From Bordetella parapertussis (GTDB lineage: Bacteria; Pseudomonadota; Gammaproteobacteria; Burkholderiales; SG8-41), in contig CAMBCF010000038.1 of assembly GCA_945864585.1 (NCBI GenBank), positions 1 through 40,837 on the forward strand: DNA of 40,837 nucleotides, written 5' to 3'. Of the stretch, positions 25,620-32,937 are shown in pieces (the first letter of the stretch is position 1; every line of letters starts with the position of its first letter). A program made the position numbers and the translations under genes. The notes under the pieces are model-generated. The model made no database searches, was not told where the DNA came from, and saw nothing but the letters and a program-made list of their open reading frames with translations.

Positions 25620-25955
25620 TTATAACTCAAACAATGCATCCAGCTTCGCGGCGCAGATGAAGTCATTTTCTGACAGCCCGTTGACGGCGTGTGTGACGTA
25701 GGACACGCGGCACTGGTTGTAGCCCACCACGATGTCGGGGTGATGGTCTTCGCGGTGCGAAATCCAGGCGCTCGCGTTAACGAATGCCATGGTCTGATAG
25801 TAATTTTTGAAGGCGTAGGTTTTTGCGATCACGCCCTTATCAAAAGTCCAGCCCTGCAACTGATTGAGCAGCCTGCTGATTTCATCGGTGTTGAGCGGTG
25901 ATGTACCGCCTACACAAGGTTTGCATTTGCTCTTGGTCAGATCGACAGCGGTCAT
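25620..25955 (-). CDS. phhB: Pterin-4-alpha-carbinolamine dehydratase
   Basis: Recycles 4a-hydroxytetrahydrobiopterin made by aromatic amino acid hydroxylases. The 111 residues carry the signature EDHHPDIVVGYNQCRVS, followed by THAVNGLSENDFICAAKLD, with the expected His-His-Pro and later His and Asp. No phenylalanine hydroxylase gene is in the window; in Betaproteobacteria this gene commonly sits beside rsgA, as here. It lies between the M48 protease and rsgA on the same strand, with a 27-bp perfect palindrome upstream in its leader. Confidence 0.93.
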   Translation of the reverse strand: MTAVDLTKSKCKPCVGGTSPLNTDEISRLLNQLQGWTFDKGVIAKTYAFKNYYQTMAFVNASAWISHREDHHPDIVVGYNQCRVSYVTHAVNGLSENDFICAAKLDALFEL

Positions 25956-25979
25956 GGATACACCCTGGAAAACTCATTG

Positions 25980-26041
25980 AACATGGATAAACAGGATATA
26001 CAGGATTTGTTTTTATCCTGTATATCCTGTTTATCCATGTT
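25980..26041. repeat. Perfect 27-bp inverted repeat
   Basis: Left arm 25980-26006 and right arm 26015-26041 are exact reverse complements around an 8-base T-rich loop (TTGTTTTT). Each arm contains 9-bp tandem units (GGATAAACA, GGATATACA, GGAT). It is AT-rich compared with its surroundings. It starts 28 bases after the M48 stop on the minus strand and lies in the leader of the dehydratase gene, where it could terminate or process the transcript. Confidence 0.95.
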
Positions 26042-26069
26042 AAAGCTCATTTAAAAACAATTGCTTATG

Positions 26070-27317
26070 TTAATGTTGTGTTTGCGCCTGCAAACGCCCG
26101 ATGCGCGCCAGCGCTGGCGGATGCGAATCGTAAAACAGGGAATGCAGCGGGTCGGGCGTCAATGTTGAAGCATTGTCTTTGTAGAGCTTGACCAGTGCGG
26201 AAATGAGATCCGCAGCCGACGCGTTTTGCGCGGCGTACTGATCCGCCTCGAACTCATGCTTGCGCGAATACATCGCTGTTAGCGGTTGCAACAAAAACGT
26301 GAAGTTCGGAATCACCATGAAAAAAAGTATCAGCGCCATCGCGGGTGAGGGCGTCGTCACGTTGAGCCCCTGATAAAACCACGCCTGATCGAGCAAAAAT
26401 CCAAGTAGCCACAGAAAAAAGAAACTCGCGGCAAAGGTCCACGCGATGCGCTTGATGACGTGCCGCCGCTTGAAATGGCCGAGCTCATGCGCCAGCACGG
26501 CTTCGACTTCGGGTGGGCTCAGGCGTTCGAGCAGGGTGTCGAAAAACACGATGCGCTTGGACTGCCCAAAACCCGTGAAATAGGCGTTGCCGTGACTGCT
26601 GCGTAGCGAGCCGTCCATCACCATCAATCCCTTGACCTTGAATCCGCAGCGCGCCAGCAACTGCTCGATACGCTGCTTCAGGGCAGCGTCATCCATCGGC
26701 TTGAATTTGTTGAACAGCGGCGCTATCCACACCGGGTAAATCGCCAACAGCAGAATGTTGAAACCCATCCACGTGAACCACGCATACAGCCACCAGTACG
26801 CCCCGGATTTTTCCATCAGCCACAACACCACCGCAACCAGCGGCAGGCCAATCGCGGCGGCCAGCGCGAGGCCCTTGAAAAAATCTTTCCAGAACAGCGC
26901 GGGCGTCATTTTGTTGAAGCCGAATCGCGCCTCCACGCGAAACGTGCTGTAGAGGCTGAACGGCAATTCCACCAGCGTCATCACCAGTCCCACCACCACG
27001 ATCAGCGCCAACCCGCGCGGGATGCCCGCCGGGAACATCGATGCAACGCCATCGCGCAGCGCCTGCAGGCCGCCGCCGAAAGTGAGCAGCAGCAGCAGTG
27101 CGATTTCAACCGCCGCCGAGGCCAGCGCCAGCCGGGTTTTGGCGCAGGTATAATCCGCCGCCCGCTGGTGTGAATCGAGGCTGATCTGGCCGGTGAATTC
27201 GAGCGGAACGGCGGCGCGGTGCGCGCCCACATGCGCCAGATGCCGTGCGCCCAGCCACCAGCGGATGGCAGCGGTGCAGGCGACCGCCACAAGAAATATC
27301 ATTGCAAATGCGCTCAT
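26070..27317 (-). CDS. M48 (Ste24-type) membrane zinc metalloprotease
   Basis: Integral inner-membrane protease of 415 residues with the Ste24/CAAX-protease layout. N-terminal helices are followed by RVEARFGFNKMTPALFWKDF, the zinc site HELGH (277-281) in AVLAHELGHFKRRH, and the third ligand Glu357 in HEFEADQYA. At least six hydrophobic segments are visible. Bacterial members are thought to take part in membrane-protein quality control; CAAX processing is not expected in bacteria. It is transcribed towards the dehydratase and rsgA, and divergently from orn with 74 bases between starts. Confidence 0.93.
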   Translation of the reverse strand: MSAFAMIFLVAVACTAAIRWWLGARHLAHVGAHRAAVPLEFTGQISLDSHQRAADYTCAKTRLALASAAVEIALLLLLTFGGGLQALRDGVASMFPAGIPRGLALIVVVGLVMTLVELPFSLYSTFRVEARFGFNKMTPALFWKDFFKGLALAAAIGLPLVAVVLWLMEKSGAYWWLYAWFTWMGFNILLLAIYPVWIAPLFNKFKPMDDAALKQRIEQLLARCGFKVKGLMVMDGSLRSSHGNAYFTGFGQSKRIVFFDTLLERLSPPEVEAVLAHELGHFKRRHVIKRIAWTFAASFFFLWLLGFLLDQAWFYQGLNVTTPSPAMALILFFMVIPNFTFLLQPLTAMYSRKHEFEADQYAAQNASAADLISALVKLYKDNASTLTPDPLHSLFYDSHPPALARIGRLQAQTQH

Positions 27318-27391
27318 ACGGCAACTATGCCAAAATAGGAATTCGTCAACTGGCGCATTGATGGGTAAATCGATTTTTTCATTGACTGATT

Positions 27392-27937
27392 ATGGCACAA
27401 GACCCCAATAACCTCATCTGGATGGACATCGAAATGAGCGGTCTCAATCCGGATACGGATCGCATCCTCGAGGTCGCCATAGTTATCACCACGCCGCAAT
27501 TGGAACTCGTAGCTGAGGCGCCGGTGTGGGTGGTGCATCAGGCGGATGCGGTGCTGGGCACGATGGATGACTGGAACAAGGCGACGCACGCCAAGAGTGG
27601 CTTAACCGAGCGGGTGAAGGCCGCCACGACGCGGGAGGACGCGGTCGAAGCGCAGATGCTGGCGTTTGTCGCGCAATATGTGCCGCCCCGCATGTCGCCG
27701 ATTTGCGGCAATTCCGTACATCAGGACCGGCGTTTTCTGGTGCGTTACATGCCCAAATTCGAGGACTACCTGCTGTACCGCAATCTCGATGTCAGCACCT
27801 TGAAAGAACTGGCGCGGCGCTGGAAGCCCGAGGTCCTGGCCGGCCTGAGCAAACATGGCAAGCACGAGGCGCTGGCCGATATTCACGAATCCATCGACGA
27901 ACTGCGCTACTACCGCGAGCATATTCTGAAGATCTGA
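27392..27937 (+). CDS. orn: Oligoribonuclease
   Basis: 3'-5' exoribonuclease that degrades di- to penta-ribonucleotides and pGpG to mononucleotides; a cytoplasmic DEDDh enzyme. The 181 residues are typical. The catalytic acids are Asp12 and Glu14 in WMDIEMSGL, the Asp in NSVHQDRRFL, and His and Asp in KHEALADIHESI. The gene is divergent from the M48 protease gene, and its stop overlaps the next start (TGATG at 27935-27939). Confidence 0.97.
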   Translation: MAQDPNNLIWMDIEMSGLNPDTDRILEVAIVITTPQLELVAEAPVWVVHQADAVLGTMDDWNKATHAKSGLTERVKAATTREDAVEAQMLAFVAQYVPPRMSPICGNSVHQDRRFLVRYMPKFEDYLLYRNLDVSTLKELARRWKPEVLAGLSKHGKHEALADIHESIDELRYYREHILKI

Positions 27938-28446
27938 TGCGCCCGCGCGGCAACATCAAATTGATCGTCGTGGGCTGGGTGTTGCTGCTGGGCGCGATGC
28001 TGTGGATTTCTGTCGGCTGGAACGAGCGCGAAACCAACCCCAATCGTAATGTGGTTTCCACCGCCGCTGAACTGGTGTTGCAGCGCGCCCGCGACGGCCA
28101 CTACTACGCAGACGGCGAGATCAACGGCCGGCGCGTGAAATTCATGCTCGACACCGGCGCCACCCAGATCGCGATGTCGCGGCGGCTGGCGCATGATCTC
28201 GGCCTTGCATTGGGGCCGGCGCTGACCCTGCAAACCGCGGCTGGACCCGTGACAGGGTATCCGGCGCGCCTCGCGCGCGTGCGGCTGGGCGCGATTGAAA
28301 TGCAAAACCTCGGCGCCGTGGTATCTGAAAAAATGTCTGATGAATCGGTGCTGCTGGGTATGAATTTTCTCAAGCGGCTGGAACTGGTGCAACGCGGTGA
28401 CCGGTTGACGCTGCGGCCGCCGGCGGCGGGTGTGCAGGTCCAATAA
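27937..28446 (+). CDS. Membrane-anchored retropepsin-like aspartic protease
   Basis: 169 residues: one N-terminal helix (KLIVVGWVLLLGAMLWISVGW), a short linker, then a single retropepsin-like domain with the active-site DTG (Asp72) in KFMLDTGATQIAMS and a later LLGMNFLKRLELVQRGDRLTL. This is the TIGR02281-type single-domain aspartic protease, which must dimerise to be active (family knowledge). The start ATG shares one base with the orn stop, so the two are co-translated. The catalytic domain is probably periplasmic; targets unknown. Confidence 0.9.
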   Translation: MRPRGNIKLIVVGWVLLLGAMLWISVGWNERETNPNRNVVSTAAELVLQRARDGHYYADGEINGRRVKFMLDTGATQIAMSRRLAHDLGLALGPALTLQTAAGPVTGYPARLARVRLGAIEMQNLGAVVSEKMSDESVLLGMNFLKRLELVQRGDRLTLRPPAAGVQVQ

Positions 28447-28488
28447 TTTGTGTCGATTGCGATGCGACGCGAAACAAATGCGCGGTCG

Positions 28489-28710
28489 CTACGACCCGCG
28501 CCTCAGCATCGATAAGAGATTCAGGCAGATCAGATGCGCGATGCGCTTCTTGTCTTGTGGCGCCTGCTTACGTCGCATTTGACGGCAAAGCACCCGGGCC
28601 GTTGTCAACTCAGGCGGGAGCTTGGCCCTGATTGCCGGGTCGCGCCGGGGATACGCCATTTTCCCGAATAGGTCACCGGATGTTCCGGTTGTGCTTAAGC
28701 GATTTTCCAT
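28489..28710 (-). CDS. Small hypothetical protein
   Basis: 73 residues from ATG 28710, which has GAGGTG four bases upstream, a good ribosome-binding site. The product is basic and mostly hydrophilic (MAYPRRDPAIRAKLPPEL, MRRKQAPQDKKRIAHL) with a short hydrophobic end. I recognise no domain. The last codons lie in a hairpin-forming stretch (28480-28501). The ribosome-binding site supports it, but no homology can be claimed, so it may not be expressed. Confidence 0.4.
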   Translation of the reverse strand: MENRLSTTGTSGDLFGKMAYPRRDPAIRAKLPPELTTARVLCRQMRRKQAPQDKKRIAHLICLNLLSMLRRGS

Positions 28711-28847
28711 AATGCACCTCACACATGCGTAACAACTGCCTACAGAACGCGCGCGCTTCGTATTGCGTTGACTACATGTACCAACACACGCGCATCAACT
28801 TCGACCAGAATCGTTACAGTTAGTTTCTACCTTGCACTACAGGAAAT

Positions 28848-28865
28848 ATGTGCGTTGACGCACAT
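28848..28865 (-). terminator. Candidate hairpin after the DUF6494 gene
   Basis: Perfect 7-bp stem ATGTGCG/CGCACAT with a 4-base loop, 28 bases past the DUF6494 stop on the minus strand, followed by ATTTCC. The T-run is weak, so it may be a stability hairpin rather than an efficient intrinsic terminator. Confidence 0.4.
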
Positions 28866-28893
28866 CCGGCAGTAGATTTTTGCGCTGCCTTGA

Positions 28894-29100
28894 TTACTCC
28901 AGATTCAACTCGCCGTCAAAAGTCAGCTCCAGCGCGAGTTTGCCCACGCTCAGCGACATTTTTACCGGCAGCACCTCGTTGCCCTTGAGCCGTCCATCTG
29001 CAATCGCCTTGTGCACCGCTTTTTCGATGGCGAGTTGCGAGTTCACGCCCACGGTTTTGAGATACTTGCGCACGCTCATGTTCAGTGTTTCATCTTTCAT
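28894..29100 (-). CDS. DUF6494 family protein
   Basis: 68-residue soluble protein, MKDETLNMSVRKYLKTVG..., with two parts: an N-terminal helical half (SQLAIEKAVHKAIADGRLKG) and a C-terminal strand pair (LPVKMSLSVGKLALELTFDGEL). This matches the DUF6494 pattern as I know it; function is unknown. It overlaps the pgi stop by four bases (ATGA), so it is translated with glucose-6-phosphate isomerase. The pairing may be informative but does not define its role. Confidence 0.85.
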   Translation of the reverse strand: MKDETLNMSVRKYLKTVGVNSQLAIEKAVHKAIADGRLKGNEVLPVKMSLSVGKLALELTFDGELNLE

Positions 29101-30695
29101 TTTCGATGCGCCTTGTAGTAGTTGATGAGTCCGTTGGTCGAGGCGTCGTGCGTGGAAATGGGGTCATCACCGGCTAGCGCGGGCGCTATGCGATCGGCGA
29201 GTTGTTTGCCCAGCGCCACGCCCCATTGATCAAAAGCGTTGATATCCCAGATCACGCTTTGCACAAAAACCTTGTGTTCATACAGCGCCAGCAGCATGCC
29301 CAGGTGCTGCGCGTCGAGTTCGTCCACCAGTATCGAGGTGCTGGGGCGATTGCCGGTGACCGCGGCGTGGGGCGTACTTGCATCAGCGTTGCCGTTCATC
29401 AGCGCTTCGCCCTGCGCAAAAAAATTGGCGAGCAGCAAAGGGTGATGTTCGGCATCACGCGCCGCACTGCGGCAGGCGGCGATGAATTCAGCGGGAATCA
29501 GCTGCGTGCCCTGATGCAGCAGCTGAAAAAATGAATGCTGGCTGTCGCTGCCCGGCTCGCCCCACACGGTATGGCCGGTGGCGTAATCAATCGCGCTGCC
29601 ATCGCGCGCCACGCTTTTGCCCAGACTCTCCATCTCCAGTTGCTGCAGATACGCCGGCAGGCGCGACAACGCGTGCGCATAAGGCAATACCGCGCGCGAG
29701 CGGGCGCCGAAGAAATTGATGTACCAGATATCCAGCAGGCCCAGCACCACCGGCAGATTGCGTTCCAGCGGCACATCGCGAAAGTGCCTGTCCATCAGCC
29801 GCGCGCCTTCCCGCAATGCGTTGAACGTAGCCATGCCCGCATACAAAGCCAGCGGCAGCCCCACCGCCGACCACAGCGAATAGCGTCCGCCGACCCAGTC
29901 CCAGGTATCGAACACCTGCGCGGGCGGAATGCCAAATTGCGCGGCCTTTTGAGCGTGGGCGGTAACCGCAGCGAAATGCCTGCCCGCTGCCGCTGCATTG
30001 CCGGGCTGGCCGCTGAGTTGGCTCATGAGCCAGCGCCGGGCAGATGCGGCGTTGGTCATGGTTTCCTGCGTAGTAAAAGTCTTGGAGCTGACAATGAACA
30101 GCGTGCTCGCCGCATTCAAATCCGCCACTACCGCCGACAGATTTTCGCCGTCGACGTTGGAGACAAAATGCACGCGTATGCCGCCGCTGGCATACGCACG
30201 CAGCGCCTGACACGCCAGCTGCGGTCCCAGATAAGAACCGCCGATGCCGAGGTTAACCACATCCGTGATGCGCTTGCCGCTGCAACCGGTGTGTGTTCCG
30301 TTACGTACGGCAGTGACGAAATTTTCCATTTGCGCGAGCGCGCGGCGTACATCAAGAGTGACATCATGCCCATTGCAAAAAACCGGGCCGTCGGCGCGCA
30401 GAGCGATGTGCAGCGCAGCGCGATTTTCGGTGTTATTGATGCGTTCGCCGGCGAACATGCGCGCAATCCACGCCGGCAGATCGCGGGCGCGCGCCAGCGC
30501 GAGCAGCAGCGGCAAGGTGTCCGCAGTAAGGAAATGACGCGAAAAATCAAGCAGCAGTCCCGCGCACTCCAGTGAAAATTTTCCGAACCGATGCGCATCT
30601 GCGGCAAACAGTTGATCCAGCCGCAGACCGGCGACAGCGCGCTGGTGTGCGTGCAGGGCTTTCCATTCGGGGCTGCTGAGGAGTGTGGAGGGCAT
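29097..30695 (-). CDS. pgi: Glucose-6-phosphate isomerase
   Basis: Interconverts glucose 6-phosphate and fructose 6-phosphate. It is 532 residues from ATG 30695; the open frame extends to 30725 with no better start. Landmarks: NLGIGGSYLGP, VSSKTFTTQETM (phosphate loop), DWVGGRYSLWSAVGL (first PGI signature), WGEPGSDSQHSFFQLLHQGT with the catalytic Glu and His, and the C-terminal FDQWGVALGK with the catalytic Lys. In the second PGI signature the Glu of GVELGK is Ala here. The gene is coupled to the DUF6494 gene by ATGA and diverges from the EI24 gene. Confidence 0.96.
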   Translation of the reverse strand: MPSTLLSSPEWKALHAHQRAVAGLRLDQLFAADAHRFGKFSLECAGLLLDFSRHFLTADTLPLLLALARARDLPAWIARMFAGERINNTENRAALHIALRADGPVFCNGHDVTLDVRRALAQMENFVTAVRNGTHTGCSGKRITDVVNLGIGGSYLGPQLACQALRAYASGGIRVHFVSNVDGENLSAVVADLNAASTLFIVSSKTFTTQETMTNAASARRWLMSQLSGQPGNAAAAGRHFAAVTAHAQKAAQFGIPPAQVFDTWDWVGGRYSLWSAVGLPLALYAGMATFNALREGARLMDRHFRDVPLERNLPVVLGLLDIWYINFFGARSRAVLPYAHALSRLPAYLQQLEMESLGKSVARDGSAIDYATGHTVWGEPGSDSQHSFFQLLHQGTQLIPAEFIAACRSAARDAEHHPLLLANFFAQGEALMNGNADASTPHAAVTGNRPSTSILVDELDAQHLGMLLALYEHKVFVQSVIWDINAFDQWGVALGKQLADRIAPALAGDDPISTHDASTNGLINYYKAHRK

Positions 30696-30804
30696 GGGTC
30701 GTGTGCAGAATATCGCCAGGCGCAACTATTCTACAGCGTCAGCCCGCGCGTAAGGGACACTCGCATTACAATGCGGCGGATCATTTACGCTGAGGTCATG
30801 GGCT

Positions 30805-31575
30805 GTGGTGTTTGATGCATTTCGCAAAGCCGTGCGCGACCTGTGCCGTCCACAGGTGCTGGCGATGGTGGCGTTGCCGATAGTGTGCGCGACCGTGTTG
30901 TGGGTGGTCATCGGCTGGCTCTCCTGGGAACGGCTCACGGCGTGGGTAAACGGCTGGTTGCTGGCGTCACAGGCCGGGCGCTGGATCGCGGGCTGGGCGG
31001 GGGGACTGCTGCAATTCATCGCCACCTTGATTGCGCTGGCGCTGCTGGCGCCCGGTGTGCTGATTACAGCGATGGTAATCACCGAATTTTTTACCATGCC
31101 GGGCCTGGTGAATTTCGTGGCGCAACGTGACTTTCCCGGCCTCGCGCGCCTGCATGGCGGCACCGTGATAGGCAGTGTGCTCAATAGCGTGCGGGCAATC
31201 GTGATTTTTGCGCTGCTGTGGCTGGTCACGCTGCCGCTGTGGTTTACCGGCATCGGTGCGCTGCTGGCGCCGGTGCTTACCTCCGCCTGGCTCAATCAGC
31301 GTTTGTTCCGCTACGATGCCCTGTCAGATCACGCCAGCGCCGCGGAATTGCCGATGGTGATCGCGCAAAACCGCCGCAAAATTTATTTTCTTGGCCTGCT
31401 GTTGGCGGTGTTTTATTACGTGCCGCTGATTAACCTGCTGGCGCCCGCGTTGAGCGGGCTGGCGTTTACGCATTTGCAACTGGGTGCGCTCGCGCGGTTA
31501 CGCCTCAACTGCAGGACTGAGGGCCAAGGACTTAGGACCAAGGACAGGACTGAGGGCCAAGGACTGAGGACTTAG
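30805..31575 (+). CDS. EI24-domain membrane protein
   Basis: 256 residues with five or six hydrophobic segments and the EI24 (CysZ-like) pattern: AFRKAVRDLCRP at the N-terminus, MVITEFFTMPGLVNFVAQRDFPGL after the second helix pair, and LTSAWLNQRLFRYDALSDHAS. EI24 proteins are inner-membrane proteins; CysZ transports sulfate, but this betaproteobacterial branch has no known substrate. The start is GTG 30805 (GAGGT about nine bases upstream). The last 22 residues (CRTEGQGLRTKDRTEGQGLRT) are encoded by a heptamer repeat element and look like an acquired tail. Confidence 0.85.
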   Translation: MVFDAFRKAVRDLCRPQVLAMVALPIVCATVLWVVIGWLSWERLTAWVNGWLLASQAGRWIAGWAGGLLQFIATLIALALLAPGVLITAMVITEFFTMPGLVNFVAQRDFPGLARLHGGTVIGSVLNSVRAIVIFALLWLVTLPLWFTGIGALLAPVLTSAWLNQRLFRYDALSDHASAAELPMVIAQNRRKIYFLGLLLAVFYYVPLINLLAPALSGLAFTHLQLGALARLRLNCRTEGQGLRTKDRTEGQGLRT

Positions 31576-31651
31576 TAACACCTCAGTCCTCAGTCCTCCG
31601 TCCTCAGTCCTGCAGTCGAGTCCTCAGCCCTGCAGTTGAACCCTCAGTCCA
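31513..31651. repeat. GGACTGA/CCTCAGT heptamer palindrome spanning two stop codons
   Basis: The left half (31513-31575) is built from AGGACTG/AGGGCCA/AGGACTT-type heptamers, the right half (31580-31651) from CCTCAGT-type units; the halves are inverted. The EI24 stop (31573-31575) and the bktB stop (31646-31644, in GGACTGA on the minus strand) are both inside it. Confidence 0.9.
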
Positions 31652-32834
31652 GTCTTTCAAACACCGCCGCAATACCCTGCCCGCCGCCTATGCACATGGT
31701 CACCAGCGCATAACGCCCGCGGATGCGCTGTAATTCATACAGCGCTTTCACCGTGAGCACTGCGCCGGTGGCGCCGATCGGATGCCCGAGGCCTACCGCG
31801 CCGCCGTTGGGATTGGTTTTCTTCGCGTCGAATTTCAGGTCGCATGACACCGCCAGCGCCTGCACCGCGAACGCTTCATTGGATTCGATCACGTCCATGT
31901 CTTCGACTTTGAGGCCGGCTTTGGCGAGTGCGCGCTGGCACGCGGGCACCGGGCCGATACCCATGATTTTTGGGTCTACGCCGGCCAGTCCGTACGATAC
32001 CAGCCGCGCCAGCGGCTTCAGGCCGGCTTTGGCCGCTGCACCTTTTTCCATCATCACGATCGCCGCCGCGCCATCGTTAATACCGGACGCGTTGCCCGCC
32101 GTCACCGACCCATCCTTCTTGAACACCGCGCGCAGTTTCGCCAAACTTTCCAGCGATACGTCGGCACGCGCGTGCTCGTCGCGTTCGAACAGCGTCACGC
32201 CTTTGCGGCTTTTTAATTCAATCGGCAGGATTTGATCCTTGAAGTAGCCCTTGTCGATGGCGTTGACCGCGCGGCGATGGCTTTCAACGGCAAATTCATC
32301 CTGCTGTTCGCGGGTGATTTTCCATTTCTCTGCGATGTTCTCGGCGGTGATGCCCATGTGCACGGTGTCGAACGGATCGGTGAGCGCGCCCACCATCATG
32401 TCCACCACGCCGCTGTCGTTCATGCGTTGTCCCCAGCGCAGTGTCGGCATCAGGTAACCGCCGCGGCTCATTGATTCCGCGCCGCCACCCACCGTCACCT
32501 CGGCATCACCGAGTTGTATGCTTTGCGCCGCGCTGACGATGGCTTGCAGGCCGCTGCCGCACAGGCGATTCACGGTGAGCGCAGTGGTCTCGTGCGGCAG
32601 CCCGCCTTTGATGCAGGCCACGCGCGAGAAATACATGTCGCGGGCTTCGGTGTGAATGACGTTGCCGAACACCAGTTGCTGTACCTGTTGCGGATCAATT
32701 TTGGCGCGCTTAACTGCTTCGCGTATGACCTGGCCCGCTAATTCCGTAGGCGCCATATCTTTGAGTGCGCCGCCGTAATCACCGATCGCGGTGCGTACGC
32801 CGCCGAGTACTACTACTTCATGTGAGTCGCTCAT
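31644..32834 (-). CDS. bktB: Beta-ketothiolase (acetyl-CoA acyltransferase), BktB-like
   Basis: Thiolase that condenses or cleaves 3-ketoacyl-CoA; BktB-type enzymes accept C4-C5 chains and feed polyhydroxyalkanoate or fatty acid routes. About 396 residues from ATG 32834 (an alternative in-frame ATG is at 32846). The acyl-accepting Cys is in VNRLCGSGLQAIVSAAQ, the catalytic His in GLGHPIGATGA, and the second Cys in CIGGGQGIAAVFE. RDMYFSRVACIKGG, GGGAESMSR and RLVSYGLAGVDPKIMGIGPVPA closely follow the Cupriavidus BktB pattern. It has its own promoter and ends inside a repeat element. Confidence 0.94.
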   Translation of the reverse strand: MSDSHEVVVLGGVRTAIGDYGGALKDMAPTELAGQVIREAVKRAKIDPQQVQQLVFGNVIHTEARDMYFSRVACIKGGLPHETTALTVNRLCGSGLQAIVSAAQSIQLGDAEVTVGGGAESMSRGGYLMPTLRWGQRMNDSGVVDMMVGALTDPFDTVHMGITAENIAEKWKITREQQDEFAVESHRRAVNAIDKGYFKDQILPIELKSRKGVTLFERDEHARADVSLESLAKLRAVFKKDGSVTAGNASGINDGAAAIVMMEKGAAAKAGLKPLARLVSYGLAGVDPKIMGIGPVPACQRALAKAGLKVEDMDVIESNEAFAVQALAVSCDLKFDAKKTNPNGGAVGLGHPIGATGAVLTVKALYELQRIRGRYALVTMCIGGGQGIAAVFERLD

Positions 32835-32879
32835 AGTATTGTCCATAAGTTATTGAATTTAAACATTATTATTCAGCAC

Positions 32880-32908
32880 AGTTTACACCACCTAAATAAC
32901 CCTGTCTA
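32880..32908 (-). promoter_or_regulatory. Sigma-70 promoter of bktB
   Basis: Minus strand TAGACA (-35, five of six to consensus) and TAAACT (-10, four of six) with a 17-base spacer. Transcription would start near 32873, about 40 bases before the ATG. Confidence 0.55.
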
Positions 32909-32937
32909 GGTTGATGACGCATCGCACAAAAAATTTA

